A stretch of 64,000 nucleotides of DNA, from positions 129,001-193,000 of the forward strand of contig PUQB01000406.1 in assembly GCA_003024785.1 (NCBI GenBank), in the 5' to 3' direction. The first letter of the stretch is position 1, and every line of letters begins with the position of its first letter. The DNA is from Selaginella tamariscina. Its lineage: Eukaryota; Streptophyta; Lycopodiopsida; Selaginellales; Selaginellaceae. Of the stretch, positions 1-13,177 are shown one piece after another. The notes beneath the pieces are model-generated. The model was not told the origin of the DNA, did no database searches, and was given only the letters and a program-made list of their open reading frames with translations. Position numbers and translations under genes: made by a program.

Positions 1-725
1 CCATCCAGATCCCGAACGAGCTGTGTGTGTAACAGGCCAACCTGCCAGGCAAGCTTGCATATGTATATTACATATGTAAATGGAAACTATGTTATATGTA
101 TAATATACATCTTTTTTATTTGTTTGTGGACAGGTACAAAGACCCTAAGACAGGTTTACCGTATGCAACTAAAGAGGCGTTTAAAGTACTCCGTGAAAGG
201 TATGGATCCTTTAGTTGTGTGTATAAACGGACATATACGATTTATGTACACGTTATTATGTGCGTCATTTGTTGCAATGCATTATATGTATTTATTGATG
301 TTTATATGTATCTATCTGTTTCATAGCACACCGCGTGTATATTGTAGATATACGAGGGGTGAGAAGAATGTGGAGGAAATTCATCAAAGGAAGCGAACAA
401 GAGTGGAAAACAGAGAGGAGTGGTAGCCGAGCTGGTGTTATGAAGCTCAAATTTCAAAGGTCTAGTAGCAGTAAAGACATGCCAAAGCCTACACACGTAC
501 ATACACCTCCGCCACCCCCACCTCCCCCAATAGAGATTGAAGAAGTTGACGAGGCAGATTTCATGTTAGAAGGTATGTATGTGTAAACACATACGTACTA
601 TGTGTGCACGTTTCTCTCTCTCTCATACACACAGAGAGATATACATACACACATACAAGGTGTGAGATTTCAAATTGCGTCTTTATTTATAAGGGCTTGA
701 GGAGAAACCTAGAGGATGGGCATAG
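1..725 (+). CDS. SWC2: SWC2/VPS72 (YL1) C-terminal part, 5' end outside window
   Basis: The encoded peptide VTGQPARYKDPKTGLPYATK is the YL1 C-terminal signature of the SWR1-complex subunit that handles H2A.Z. Exon 1 (1-48) joins exon 134-199 across an intron whose donor is GC (AG|GCAAGC), the acceptor being GGACAG. Downstream the structure is ambiguous. The strong acceptor TTGTAG at 341-347 gives a basic tail stopping at 424-426. A weaker acceptor at 361-363 gives a longer tail with an eight-proline run and acidic stretch, joining a last exon 694-725 that ends EEKPRGWA. The YL1 call is firm; the C-terminal tail is unresolved. In plants this protein acts in the nucleus in chromatin remodelling. 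Confidence 0.8.
49..133 (+). other. GC-AG intron of the SWC2 gene
   Basis: The codon AG|G (Arg) is restored only if the intron starts at GCAAGC (49) and ends at ACAG (133). A GT donor in the right phase is not available nearby. The donor matches the usual strong consensus of the minor GC-AG class. This is seen directly from frame continuity of the YL1 motif. Confidence 0.75.
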
Positions 726-1020
726 AAGAGAATATCATTTACGAGACTAATGAAATGACTGAGGCCACGTTTATGTCCGGGGATATCATATGGAGTAGAC
801 ATGCACGCCACCAGCAACATCGTTAATATCGGGTATTCATATTATATTTCCTCTTGTTCATGGTATACATATGTATGTATGTAACTTTGCTTAATACATG
901 CGATAGGACTAATACAGATACATCTATGGTGTATACAGACACTATACACTGTTATACACGCAAGACAGATGCACACTATATGTGTACTTGTGTACACGCT
1001 TTATAAACATTGTAAATGTA

Positions 1021-1642
1021 CTAAACCACATTGTTTTCAGGTGGTTGTAAATCAAATTGCTCCTCCAGTAAAGAATTAACCTCGGTTAATGAGCCCACTT
1101 TGAAGGTTGGTCGCTGTAATTTGGGCAAATCCTCAATTGTATATTTACCATCTTGATCCAAAAGGCAAGTCGCTGCTCCTGCTCTATTCCCACACACAAT
1201 CTACATTAAACATAAATAGATAAAAATAAATTCATATATGCCTGTGTAGTATGTGTATATAGGACCTTATACATATTATACACACATGTATGTACACATA
1301 CACGTGAACATACATACACATACTTACGTCATCTTTTGGAGAGTCTCCCACCATAAGAACCTCATGAGGAGACACTCCCCACGCAGTGCAAATGTGTAGA
1401 AGTGGTGCTGCACTTGGTTTATATGGGCGGAATTCTCTACTCAACGCCGGGCTAAAGTGCGTTATCTGCATTCATGTATACGTACACACATGTACATATT
1501 TATTGTATATTGTATTATTATACATACAATACACAATGTGTTGTGTGTGTGTGTGTGTGTGCCTTACACCGAATCTTGCATGGAAATAATCGACAGCTGC
1601 TTTAACATTTCTGGTGATCAAGCCCCTCCTGCATATTATATA

Positions 1643-1673
<31 letters not shown>

Positions 1674-2638
1674 CACACACACGTATAATAAGACAAATAG
1701 GTGTGTGTGATAAAGTACTTGAGTTTCTTCTTGTCAATGAACTCACAGAGGTCCTTGGCACCTGCATAGTGTTGCGTATGTGTGTTTAGAAAATTAATCT
1801 GATTTAAGAGTAGTTTTAACTTTAAATTTGAATGATTCTAAATACTATTTAATAGGGAAAATTATCAAATTGACCCTCTAGTTTTATATAATTATTAAAT
1901 GTTAAAATATAGAACACAAACGATAAATATATTATTGCATGTGTGTGGGTGTATGTGTGTATTGTTAAATTAATAACTCAAAACCAATTGATAATTATAT
2001 AAAACTAGAGGATCAGTTTAATAATTATAAAGCCAATTTGATAATTATATAGTCAGTTTGATAATTACAAGGGTTAGTCTGATAATTATATAAAATTAGA
2101 GGGTCAGTGTGATAATTATATAAAACTATAAGATTAGTTGATAAATATATAAAACTAGACAGGTTAGTTTAATAATTATATATAAAATTAAAGGGTCAGT
2201 TTAATAATTACATAAACTAAATAATAATTATATAAAAGAGAGTTTGATAATGGGGTGTTTTCATACACACATAGAGATGTATGTGTGTATACTTAATGTG
2301 TATTGTGAGTGTGAGTGTGAGTGTAATTATACACATTGTGTGTGTATTGTACACACGCGCACACTCACTCACACACACACACACAGACCTGGCATGAATT
2401 GGAGCTTGTCGAGGCCTTGTTTCTCGAACTCGGCTATGGTGGCATATGCCTTTTGTTGTTCCTCGGGATTCCATTGCTCAATCTCGTGAAGAATGTCTAC
2501 AGTGTTATCGGAGGTGGGGCGGTGGCTGTTCCCCAACACAGCCCTGTATAAGGCGGGAAAATCTATCACAGGAATTGTGAGTGTCCCATCCATGTCAAAT
2601 ACCACTCCCCTCACCACTCGCGGTGCCGCCATAGCCAT
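1021..2638 (-). CDS. HAD-superfamily hydrolase, 223 aa, five exons
   Basis: Exons (read from high to low): 2389-2638, 1719-1761, 1568-1628, 1328-1465, 1021-1200. Their sum is 672 nt, in frame from ATG to TAG, all with GT-AG introns. HAD motif I is FDMDGT near residue 17, motif II is the Thr of LITRN, the motif III Lys lies in RPYKPS, and motif IV is GDSPKDD. These residues are those of Mg-dependent phospho-hydrolases acting through an aspartyl-phosphate. The arrangement resembles the small plant HAD hydrolases of unknown substrate; no organelle-targeting peptide is obvious. Intron 1 (1762-2388) is long and repeat-filled. The gene is intact, with no frameshift. Substrate cannot be told from sequence. 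Confidence 0.9.
1860..2255. repeat. Intronic AT-rich degenerate tandem array with one inverted copy
   Basis: From about 1985 to 2255 a unit like GATAATTATATAAAACTAGA, followed by GGGTCAGTTT, recurs about eight times with variable spacing. At 1862-1897 the same unit appears in reverse complement (CTCTAGTTTTATATAATTAT). The array lies inside intron 1 of the HAD gene. The inverted copy could pair with the array in the transcript. Confidence 0.8.
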
Positions 2639-2642
2639 CCCT

Positions 2643-2653
2643 TTTTAAGGGGC

Positions 2654-2691
<38 letters not shown>

Positions 2692-3786
2692 TATAATTTT
2701 TTATTGTAATAATACACAAATGCTAATATATCAAATATAATTAACACAAACATGCAAAACCGCCCCTCTCTCAAATAATTTCTTTATCCAGGCTACATAC
2801 ATGCATTGTACGTGTCACACCCACACACATATAGATACATACATACATATATATAATACACCATATATAGATATATATTATCAAAGTGTGAGTGGTGTTG
2901 TTAAGTTTACACACGTTGTGTTATGGAGTCCTTAAGCGTGTGAAATAAGTTAACTGGATTATAATAGTGTTAAGTACATGACTTACATTACACACACGCA
3001 CGTACACACGCGCCACACACATACTTCTGTGGAGTTGCTTGTGTCTCGTACAATTTATTATATTTACACACACACACAGATAGATAGATAGATATATATA
3101 TTACACCGCTTGAAAAAGTTACATTTACATATTTACTCTTGAAACTTCAAGTATGCATTTCAAAAAATTTAAATATAATTTAAATAATCAAACATAAACA
3201 CTGCAATATAATATAAATATGCCATTTGTTACTTTTCATTTTAAATATGTTATGAATTAAATTTTCTAATTAAGTATTATTATTTAGAAATTAAGATATA
3301 ATGCCTGAAATTTTTCAAATATAAATTTCTAGGTACATATGATTATAAAGTCTTTGACAGTATATCTATAAATTAATTTCTTTATGAGGTAGATATTAAT
3401 ATTATATAACACCAGTTGACTTCTACACACACGCCTTTTGTGTGAGTGTGTGTGAGCATATGCATAGACAAAGCAACGGATATATATCTATAATATATAC
3501 ACATATATATCAACTGTAACAATGGAGCAAATACTCCAAATATATACACTTATCAGGTAAACAGTATGATTATTAACTGTAAAGATGTTCAGCTGTTTAA
3601 CAGAGAAGGAAAGAATGTACATGCCGTGTAGAGTGTTTTTACTAACTACAGAACAGAATATAAAAGGGAAGGGAAAGAAAAGAAAAGAAAAACAAAGACA
3701 GACGACGACCCACTAAAGCCAAATAGAACTTAAAAAATTTACACAGTTCTTATCTTAAGAGTGTGTCTATCCATCCACGCACGTCT
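2643..3786. other. Intergenic spacer with microsatellites
   Basis: AT-rich sequence containing a (TA)n run at 2657-2687, several CA runs and a GATA run near 3080. No open frame or exon could be supported. The 3' part, next to the ATG8 stop, is probably the ATG8 3' UTR. Confidence 0.6.
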
Positions 3787-4967
<1,181 letters not shown>

Positions 4968-5039
4968 CTTCGGAAGCGGCGAGAGGAAGAATGACACAAA
5001 CCCTAGCTTATGGATACACAAGCCCTAAATAGGACTATG

Positions 5040-6123
5040 ATTTAGCGTCCCTTGATAATCCAATGGGCGCGTGCCACGTATGATGAAAGGCTTTATATTT
5101 TAGGATTATTATATATCATTAGAATATACCGCGTGGGATTCATGGAATATGCTTTTTATCAACGCTATCTTCTTTTCATTGTCGGCGGCAGATTTTAGAT
5201 TTTCATTGTGTTAATGTTTTAAAACATTTCAGATGCATAATTAATTCATTAAGAATAGTAATAATTTAATCCACTGATATAAATTATTGTACTAAGATAA
5301 TGTAATTATAAAAACACATATAACAGTGTTTTATAATGATAAATTTTTGACATATAATTTAATTATAACGCTAATAATAATTACTAACCTTTAATAATTA
5401 AGAAACATATATTAAGTTTTTTTTAACATGTTTTTTCATTATAGATATTAATTAGTTTTAACATAAGTTTGTAATTAATATACTGACAACGCACACGCAC
5501 ACGCACACACAATTACTTAATATTACTATATTTTATTTAATATATGATATATATTTAAATAAATAAATTATATATATATATTGTGCTTAACGTGTCGTGT
5601 GTAAAGTATTGTGTAGAAGACAAGGCTGTATGGCCCATGCACGCAAAATACCTGCTTAGTGTTTATTTCCACGTGGTTTCACGCCATTGGTCCTAAAGCC
5701 ACATAATCATACTTTCACACATATTTTGAATTATTTTTCTAAATTTATGCATTTATATATTGAAATTAAATAATCATTATTTTTTAAACAGAATTTATAT
5801 GCATATAATATATTTAAAACATATATATGCAAATATATACTTATATTATGAAATTAAATGGTATGTGTAATTATATATTATCTTAAACATTAATTAAACT
5901 ACTTAAAATTTATAGTAAATCATTTAATAAAGGCATATTGATAAAATAATTAAAATATATATAAATAATTAAATTATCCAATTAAATATTGAAATAAAGT
6001 TTAAAAATAAAATAAAATTTAAACCATCTAATTAAGGTGTATATATCTTTAAAAAAAACTACAAATTAATAAAAATTAAACCCCTTTACAAAAAAGAATT
6101 ACAACACTCATCAGGAGGAAGAT
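5040..6123. other. AT-rich intergenic spacer
   Basis: Very AT-rich sequence with runs of TATATA and short CA repeats. I found no exon, RNA gene or mobile-element signature. It separates the ATG8 promoter from the 3' end of the next minus-strand gene. Confidence 0.6.
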
Positions 6124-6269
6124 TTAAGTCAAACATGAACCTCCTTTGAGGCACCTGCTCACACTTGCCCTCTTCTCCTCTTGTTGCCCTTCTTCTTGCT
6201 CTTCTTCTTCCATTTTCCCATTACTTACCCTTTTCTTCCTCTTCTTCCTTGGTACTTCATCTGCAAAAT

Positions 6270-6306
<37 letters not shown>

Positions 6307-6343
6307 AAAACTTAATACATACATACCATATAGACATATAAAC

Positions 6344-6377
<34 letters not shown>

Positions 6378-6920
6378 GCACACGCACCTTTCTTTTCGTT
6401 GCGGAGGAACGTGCTCCAGAGGAAGAACTTGCTACTCTTGCTCATCTCTACCAAGTAAGGGCACTCCCTCATAGCCTTGGCCATCTTAACGGTGCGAGGA
6501 ATATCCGCTTCGCCCAAGAGTCCCCTGCTCAAGATTCTCTGGGCTGCCTCCCTCGCTGTTAAACCCTCGCTCCCAGCTTCAGACACCACTGTCAATACTG
6601 CCCTTAAAAGGGGATCCATGTTGCTAATCTCTACTAATTGTGCTAATGAATCTCCATCGTCCTCCATAAACCTGCACCACAAAATGTTTATATGTTTGTG
6701 TGTGTGTGTGTGTTGTGTGTGTACATACACAAAAGACATGCATGTAGAAACTGAGACATACTCACGCACGCAAGCAGACAGATAGACACATAAATGTGTG
6801 GGGAAACATGAATAGCATAAAGTAAAGATATATAATGAAAGTCAATGTAAAAGCTTGATAGTACAATCACGAATGTGGCGTGAAATATACGACTTTATTA
6901 TTGTCCTTACATATTTATCC

Positions 6921-6962
<42 letters not shown>

Positions 6963-7155
6963 TAAACCAGACACGCACCCATACATATTGCATGTGTGTG
7001 TGTTGTGTGTCTGAGAGAGAGAGAGAGAGAGAGACGGCTGGGCTTGATAGTAGAGTCAGTGTTTATATTACATGAGATATTATAATCCACTCTATAAAAC
7101 CAGATACGAGAGAGAGAGACAATTATATTATGTGTTTAATATATATATATATAGA

Positions 7156-7188
<33 letters not shown>

Positions 7189-7294
7189 GTGTTTGATACA
7201 CATGCATAGATATATGTAGAGGAATCTGTACATATAGAAAGGTATAATCTAATGTTCATATAGATACATCCATATACATATAAGAATATATGGT

Positions 7295-7334
<40 letters not shown>

Positions 7335-8516
7335 TGTGCATGTATACATTAACACACCAAGAATGATATATATAGATATATATTTAGAGCGTATGTGCGT
7401 ATATGTGTAATACACATAAAGACACATACACAAGCACGTGTTCCTCATTGTTGGATAGGCGAGAATACTACAGCCCACACTCTACAGGAGCCAGGAGGCA
7501 TAAGTGGATTATTGCTGTATCAGGACTAAGACGTACAATTAATTAAATCTAGTACAGTGGTTAAAGATAGTTGACTTTAAGATAAAAACTAAACCCACTT
7601 GTTCTATTATTAAATTAATACATTAATTTACTGTTTATATATATATTATACAAAAGATATGTACCTTTGAGGACCACAATTCTCATGTGAAGAGCGTTCA
7701 CTCGTTGAATCATCTGCATCCTGACACACACACACCACAAAGCTATATACACATACACATACGACAAATGTGTACACACACACACACATGGTGTAATCGG
7801 ATATGAAAACTTGCGGCATGCACGTAACTCCTACGCATTTACTCTAAGTCAGTACCTATATATTAAACTCCCTGTTCAACTAACCCGTTCCTGTATATGT
7901 GTATATACTCATATATAATATATATATACATACATGATAGTTATGCTGAATTTGGCTTCTTTTCTTCTTCCTCTTGACCGATTCATATCTATCTCCGTGT
8001 TGGGTATGCATATGTTGCTTCTCCCACAACAAGGAGGCGGTGTACGAGGCTGTTCATCCCCAATTATGCACTCCAGATTACTCCATTCTCCACATATCCC
8101 TGTTTCTCTCTTTCCCTGCTTCGCCCAGAAGCTACTTATCCCTGTTTTGCCTAACCATCCCTTCCTAAACACCGTCTTGTGAACCGCTACTTGTTGCTCA
8201 GTCCGTTTCCTGATCCTCATTTCCCACACACAGATCTACACAGAAGACGATGAATACAGGGGAAGAAAGATCTACATACCGCATGCACACACACGCACAC
8301 ACATATAAAAACACCCTATATATATACACGAAGCTCCCTGAGCATATCAATCAGGCATTTCCACGCTACAGTGTACACCCACACATAAAAGCATGAATTA
8401 ATTAATGTTATTTATTTACACACACACACCAAGATTATAAAATTCGTACATTACTAGATGTACCTCAGTGTTTGGTGCAGCCAATGTCAGGATCTCCGTT
8501 TGTTTAACGGACCCCT
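6124..8516 (-). CDS. Basic nuclear-type protein with winged-helix-like segment, partly resolved
   Basis: Three downstream exons are firm by phase: 7665-7720, 6388-6671 and 6124-6260 (stop TAA at 6124). Exon 6388-6671 starts its reading with MEDDGDSLAQLVEIS and holds a helical segment (LTAREAAQRILSRGLLGEAD, then VKMAKAMRECPYLVE and FFLWSTFL) that resembles HARE-HTH or other winged-helix folds; this is a tentative reading. The last exon is Lys/Arg then Glu/Gln rich, a likely nuclear-localising tail. Upstream, an open segment from 8229 downward starts MRIRK and ends near 7930, and a short exon at 8463-8516 may precede it; their joins are not resolved. The MRIRK segment is related to one at 25,348 on the other strand. 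Confidence 0.5.
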
Positions 8517-8519
8517 GTT

Positions 8520-9158
8520 AAATAAACCATTAGTTTAGCCTTTAAGTTATAACTATAACTTCCATAACAAGCTTGCTATACACATACGCTTTACGTGTAT
8601 ATATTTAATCGTACGACGTGGAAAATTCACTAGTACAACGTGGAAAAAGAAAATATAACTTCCATGACAGTATATATTTTTATATATAAATGCTTATCTT
8701 TCTGTGCAAGACAGAAGCATGTTCCAAGTTAATAACGTTATATAACATGCACTTGACAGAGACATTCTTTCTTAACCAATATATTACTATCAGGTGTATG
8801 TATTTAAATATGCTGCTACCCTTAGATCTTATACAAAGTAATCACAACCGTTAAATAAATTAGCTATATTAATATTTAAATAATAATTAATAATGTGACA
8901 TCTAGAAAACAACAACAGTAACCACCATCCATTGACTTGCAAGCAAGGATGATGTTGAGAGCTCCACTGGAAACAGTTTGCTCTCCACACACTAGACTAT
9001 CTGACACACGGATAAAGACTAATACTAAAGGGCAAATTAATTAATTAAAAAGAAAAATAAATACTTTCTAAATACTTTCTAATTACTTTTAATTAAAGTA
9101 CATACAAAAAATACATAAATATATAATTAAAATTAAAAAAAACTACTAAATACACTAC
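8520..9158. other. Spacer or 5' region between two minus-strand genes
   Basis: AT-rich sequence. A slightly GC-richer patch at 8925-9010 could be untranslated exon of the gene below, but no splice join can be supported. Nothing else was recognised. Confidence 0.4.
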
Positions 9159-11269
9159 CTAATATCCAAAAAAAAACCGGGTCAAGAGATGCTCTTTTAG
9201 TACGAGTCTTGCGCCTCTGCTTTGTTGTTGCTTGGCTAAGTACTTCTCACGCCGTTCTTTCTGTACATATCAAACTTAATGTTTGTTAATGATATCTAAT
9301 TAAGAACTAAACCATGTTTAATATTAGTTCAAAGTTTAGTACATGTATTCAATGTACATGAATGGATATCCATTATTGCATGTAATAATGTTTTACTGTA
9401 GTAGAAGGCAATAAAGAATATGTCTTAAACTCAATATATATGGATTACGTACCCACTCGTCTATCACAAAACCCTGTACAAGTCCTTTCTGCAACCTGTC
9501 GTCGTGTGGCTTCTTTCTTGACTCGTGAGCAGCTTCAGCTTCTGCTAATCTCTTCTGCTGCCTCTCTAATTCAGCCTGTTAAAGAGTGTTTAAAACACAC
9601 GCACACACATGTACACACACATATACGTACTGGTGAAGTAGTGTGTGGATCCAGAAAGACAACTCTTAGGACCCTTTCTACCGTCACAAGATCCCTCTCT
9701 TCTTCAAACTGCAATGTAATTCCCTCTATATATGTAAGAAACCCCGTGTGTATTCTACTCGTGTATACATACACGTACCAATTCTGGTGTATATTCCACT
9801 CCTTCCTTCACTTTGATGCTCACGATCCTGAATTTATCCCTCGCCTTCTTCAATGGCTGTTGCTGTTGCTCTGGCACTTCTACGTATTTAACAACTATAT
9901 CCACAAACGTACGTACTATAAGTTGCTATACGCCGATAAACTTCTACGTGATGATCCACACACGTTAGGCTTTTATATATAAGGTCTACCATAGTACAAC
10001 TAAATATAGAAAGAAAAAAGATTAAAGTCATTCCATAATAGGCTTTGTAAATATGGGTACGTAACTAGGATATTCTGAAAATGTGATAGGATATTCCTAA
10101 TATTCTGAAAATGTGATAGAATACACTAAGAATATCCTAATATTGTCTTACCTTTGGCCACAATGGTATCGCCGGGCATGATAACACCATTTGGAGGGCA
10201 CATAAAACAGCTCTTCGGAGCCGTGGTCTGGAACTGCAGTGCTAGGAAAAATGAGATTGTATACAAAGTGGTAAGTATATCTCTACAAGACTATAAAAAA
10301 AACATGTATATATGTGTGTGTGACTATGCTTTTACTATAAGACTCATGCGCATACGACTATTTGAAGAAAACATGTATATATGTGTGTGACTATGCTTTT
10401 ACATAACTATTTGGACGCAACAAATGCAGAAGAATATATATATACCTTGAATGCGACTGGGGAGCGGCTCACATTCTTTATCTTGACAGCACTCGCAACT
10501 TGCTTCCCCGGCTCATCTGTCCATATTCACAAAGTCAAAATCCACTCTATATATATACATACGTACAACATGTCCTAGAACAGATGTGTACACACACACA
10601 CACATATACATAGAGAGAGAGAGATGGATTTATATATATAGATATAGATATATAGATACATACATACACAGTACCCACTTACAGAGAAAGATCAGTTGGG
10701 ATCGAATTACACATATATACATACGTACAACATGTCCTAGAGGTGTATAGAGTACATACTATATATATATACAGTACCCATTTACAGAGGAAGATCAGGT
10801 TCCTGCTGGGATCGAATTACACATATATACAACATGTCCTAGAGGTGTATAGATGTGTAAATACTATATATTATATATAGTACCCATTTACAGAGGAAGA
10901 TCAGATTCCTGCTGGGATCATATATACACACGTACAACATGTCCTAGAGGTGTATAGATGTGTAAATACTATATATATATATATATATAGTACCCACTTA
11001 CAGAGGAAGATGAGGTTCCTGTTGGGATCGAATTTGAGGCGGCTCTTGTGAACAAGAAAGGACTTTGCAACAGTGGAGACAGATCTGGGAGGGAAGATAT
11101 TGTCACTCGTACTGAAGTCCTGCTGTCTTAGGTGCTGCAGTACGCTACCGGAGTGATCTGCTGGCACTCGGTTCCTCCACGGCATTCTGCAAGGCGCACA
11201 CCCACCGAACGATGAACTCTCCAGTCTCGCTGCGCCCTCGTGGGAGTGGGAGCTGTCTACGACCGCCAT
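9159..11269 (-). CDS. VAP-like MSP-domain protein, 279 aa, seven exons
   Basis: Exons: 11002-11269, 10446-10516, 10152-10233, 9779-9894, 9631-9708, 9453-9575, 9159-9260; total 840 nt in frame from ATG to TAG. The MSP (PapD-like) domain starts about residue 79 with SRLKFDPNRNLIFLYEPGKQ and continues through VKIKNVSRSPVAFKFQTTAP and CFMCPPNGVIMPGD, the latter matching the family loop that contacts FFAT-type ligands. After residue about 165 comes a basic/acidic segment, then a coiled-coil-like stretch (LERQQKRLAEAEAAHESRKK). No C-terminal membrane anchor is visible; the protein ends in FFFGY, so it may be a soluble member of the plant VAP-like group. Its likely setting is ER contact sites. Intron 1 carries repeated copies of its own donor region. 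Confidence 0.92.
10305..10412. repeat. Tandem duplication of about 70 bp in VAP intron 2
   Basis: The string ACATGTATATATGTGTGTG followed by ACTATGCTTTTAC occurs at 10,303-10,335 and again at 10,372-10,402. The intervening sequence is partly duplicated as well. It lies in an intron. Confidence 0.7.
10670..11035. repeat. Four tandem copies of the VAP exon 1 / intron 1 junction
   Basis: Each copy, about 100-115 bp, has (plus strand) GTACCCAYTTACAGAGRAAG, then ATCAG/GTTCCTGCTGGGATC, then CAACATGTCCTAGAGGTGTA. The rightmost copy (about 10,990-11,035) is the real end of exon 1; the other three lie inside intron 1. On the transcribed strand each copy rebuilds the codons for NLIFLC and a donor of the form CT|GTAAGT or CT|GTAAAT. 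Confidence 0.85.
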
Positions 11270-11419
11270 TTCTAACTATCCCTCTAATCTCTCAAATTCT
11301 TCAGGATTACAACGAGAAGATGGATTTCAATGGCAGAATATCGAATTCTAGATCGAGAACAACACAAGATTATCAAAGAAAATCATCGAAAATGTGGAAG
11401 AATGCGAGGAACTGAGGAG

Positions 11420-13100
11420 CGTCTATATGGGATTACCTTATAAATGTCGGTTCATTAGTGGCGAGAAAGGCGGCGGGCGTCCAAGGCGTCTCCTTAATGT
11501 ATGACAGAAACCCCTCTCGTGTCCGCCATAGCCATAGATTTATAGCAGGCGTACGGCCGTGCGCGTTCCGTACACGGTGTACCGGATCCTAGCTGGCAAT
11601 ACGAATCTCGTTATCTGGACTTGGGGAATATACTAAACTTTTCCATGATCAGCCCAACGTGTAACCTTGTAAAATAACAATTTGTTATTCCCATGTGATC
11701 TTATTTTATTAATCATATAAAATTCTCATCAAGGGGATAAAATAACATTTAACCTAACTAGGACTAAGATTTAGGTAAGGGTAAAGGTTACACCAAACGA
11801 ATGTAATTAATAACTACATAATAAAAATTAATTAATTCTCATCGAGGGGATAAAACATTTACCCTAAACTAACATAAACCTTTGTTTAATTAATTGTTAA
11901 TTTAGGTAAGGGTAAAGGTACACCAAGTAGTTATGATAATTAACTTTTGCTTAAACGAATGTAATTAATAACTTGATTAAACATTTATTCATTGCCATGT
12001 GATCTTATTTTTTAATCACGTAGGCTGACTCATTTAGGTAAGGGTAAAGGTTACACGTAATTAGCTTTTGAATAAATATAATAATTAATAACTAAATACT
12101 AATTAACTTGTTTAAATAAAAATAATTATTATATGTATTGCTTGTAGTAATAAAGAGACAAAGATCGTGGGTGCTCATATTGGATGTGTGGAAGCTTATC
12201 GACCTCTAGTTGGCTGAGAGCTATTATTGACGATGATGGGTGGAGCCCACGAAACTGGTTAGATAAAATATAAAACTAATTAAATGAAAAATATTAAATT
12301 AATAATATATAAAACAATTAAATAATTAATCACATGGAGAGGGCATTATCACACTGAGAGTTGAAAATGTCATTTCAGTTAGTCGCGAGTTTAACCACAG
12401 AATGCGGCTTAATAATTGTTAAATTAATATGTATGTTAGGGTCGTTTCACACCATATTTAACTTAACTTAGCATGCATAAGTTAAATAAAAGTTAAAGAT
12501 ACATTTGATTCGCACCAACTCTCCCTTCAAAAAAAAAGTTAAAGGTGTTAGATTCGTACCAACCTTTAACTTAAATTAAAAAAATTTATTAAGAACAATT
12601 GATTCACACTCATCAACTCTTAATTTTTTTACTTAAATTAAAGGATTGCTTTAAGGGCAATGGATTCGCATAAATACTTACAATAGAAATATTAAGGACC
12701 ATGAATTTGAATATTGTCCTTAATATAATATACTTTTATATTTACATTTAAATTAAGATTATTAACTTTGAACTTAACATTACATTTAATTTAACATTAT
12801 TATGTCAAGTTATAATAAATATTTTTAGTGTCGAATTATTCTAAGTACCTTAATCATTTAAAGTACTCAAAGTAAATTAATTTATATATTTCATTTTTTT
12901 ATTATAAGGGTGTTTCTATGTTTTATTGTCTATATACGCCATGTATTACAACATGGTAATAAAACTTATATATATAGAGATGTAGATTCTCACGGATAAC
13001 ACGAATCATTATCCAACTTATAAAAATGATGTTGATAAATAATAAAACAAACCCTTATATATATAAATTGTGTATATATACATAATCTATAATTATTGAT
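11420..13100. other. AT-rich spacer with degenerate repeats upstream of the VAP gene
   Basis: The first 200 bp contain the probable VAP promoter and 5' region, comparatively GC-rich. From 11,690 to 12,090 the phrase TTTAGGTAAGGGTAAAGG recurs three times, with flanks TCTCATC(A/G)AGGGGATAAAA and ATGTGATCTTATTTTTTAAT also repeated, giving a degenerate tandem array of about 120-150 bp units. No coding sequence was found. Confidence 0.6.
11690..12090. repeat. Degenerate tandem repeat with TTTAGGTAAGGGTAAAGG core
   Basis: The core occurs near 11,770, 11,902 and 12,033, each followed by TTACAC or TACACC and by ATGTAATTAATAACT-like sequence. The block is flanked by copies of CATGTGATCTTATTTT (about 11,694 and 11,998). 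Confidence 0.7.
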
Positions 13101-13107
13101 GTGAATG

Positions 13108-13168
13108 CATCTTAAACACTCTCACACATATACACACATCTTAAACACTCTCACACATATACACACAC
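13108..13168. repeat. 30-bp direct tandem duplication
   Basis: CATCTTAAACACTCTCACAC plus ATATACACA occurs twice head to tail starting at 13,108 and 13,138. It abuts the left arm of the inverted duplication. Confidence 0.85.
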
Positions 13169-13177
13169 AACTTTGCG

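Noticed and set aside
1472-1789. Open frames overlapping the HAD gene on the plus strand, rich in His/Thr/Val/Cys
   Set aside because: They are translations of CA/TG microsatellites and the antisense of real exons; no splice or homology support.
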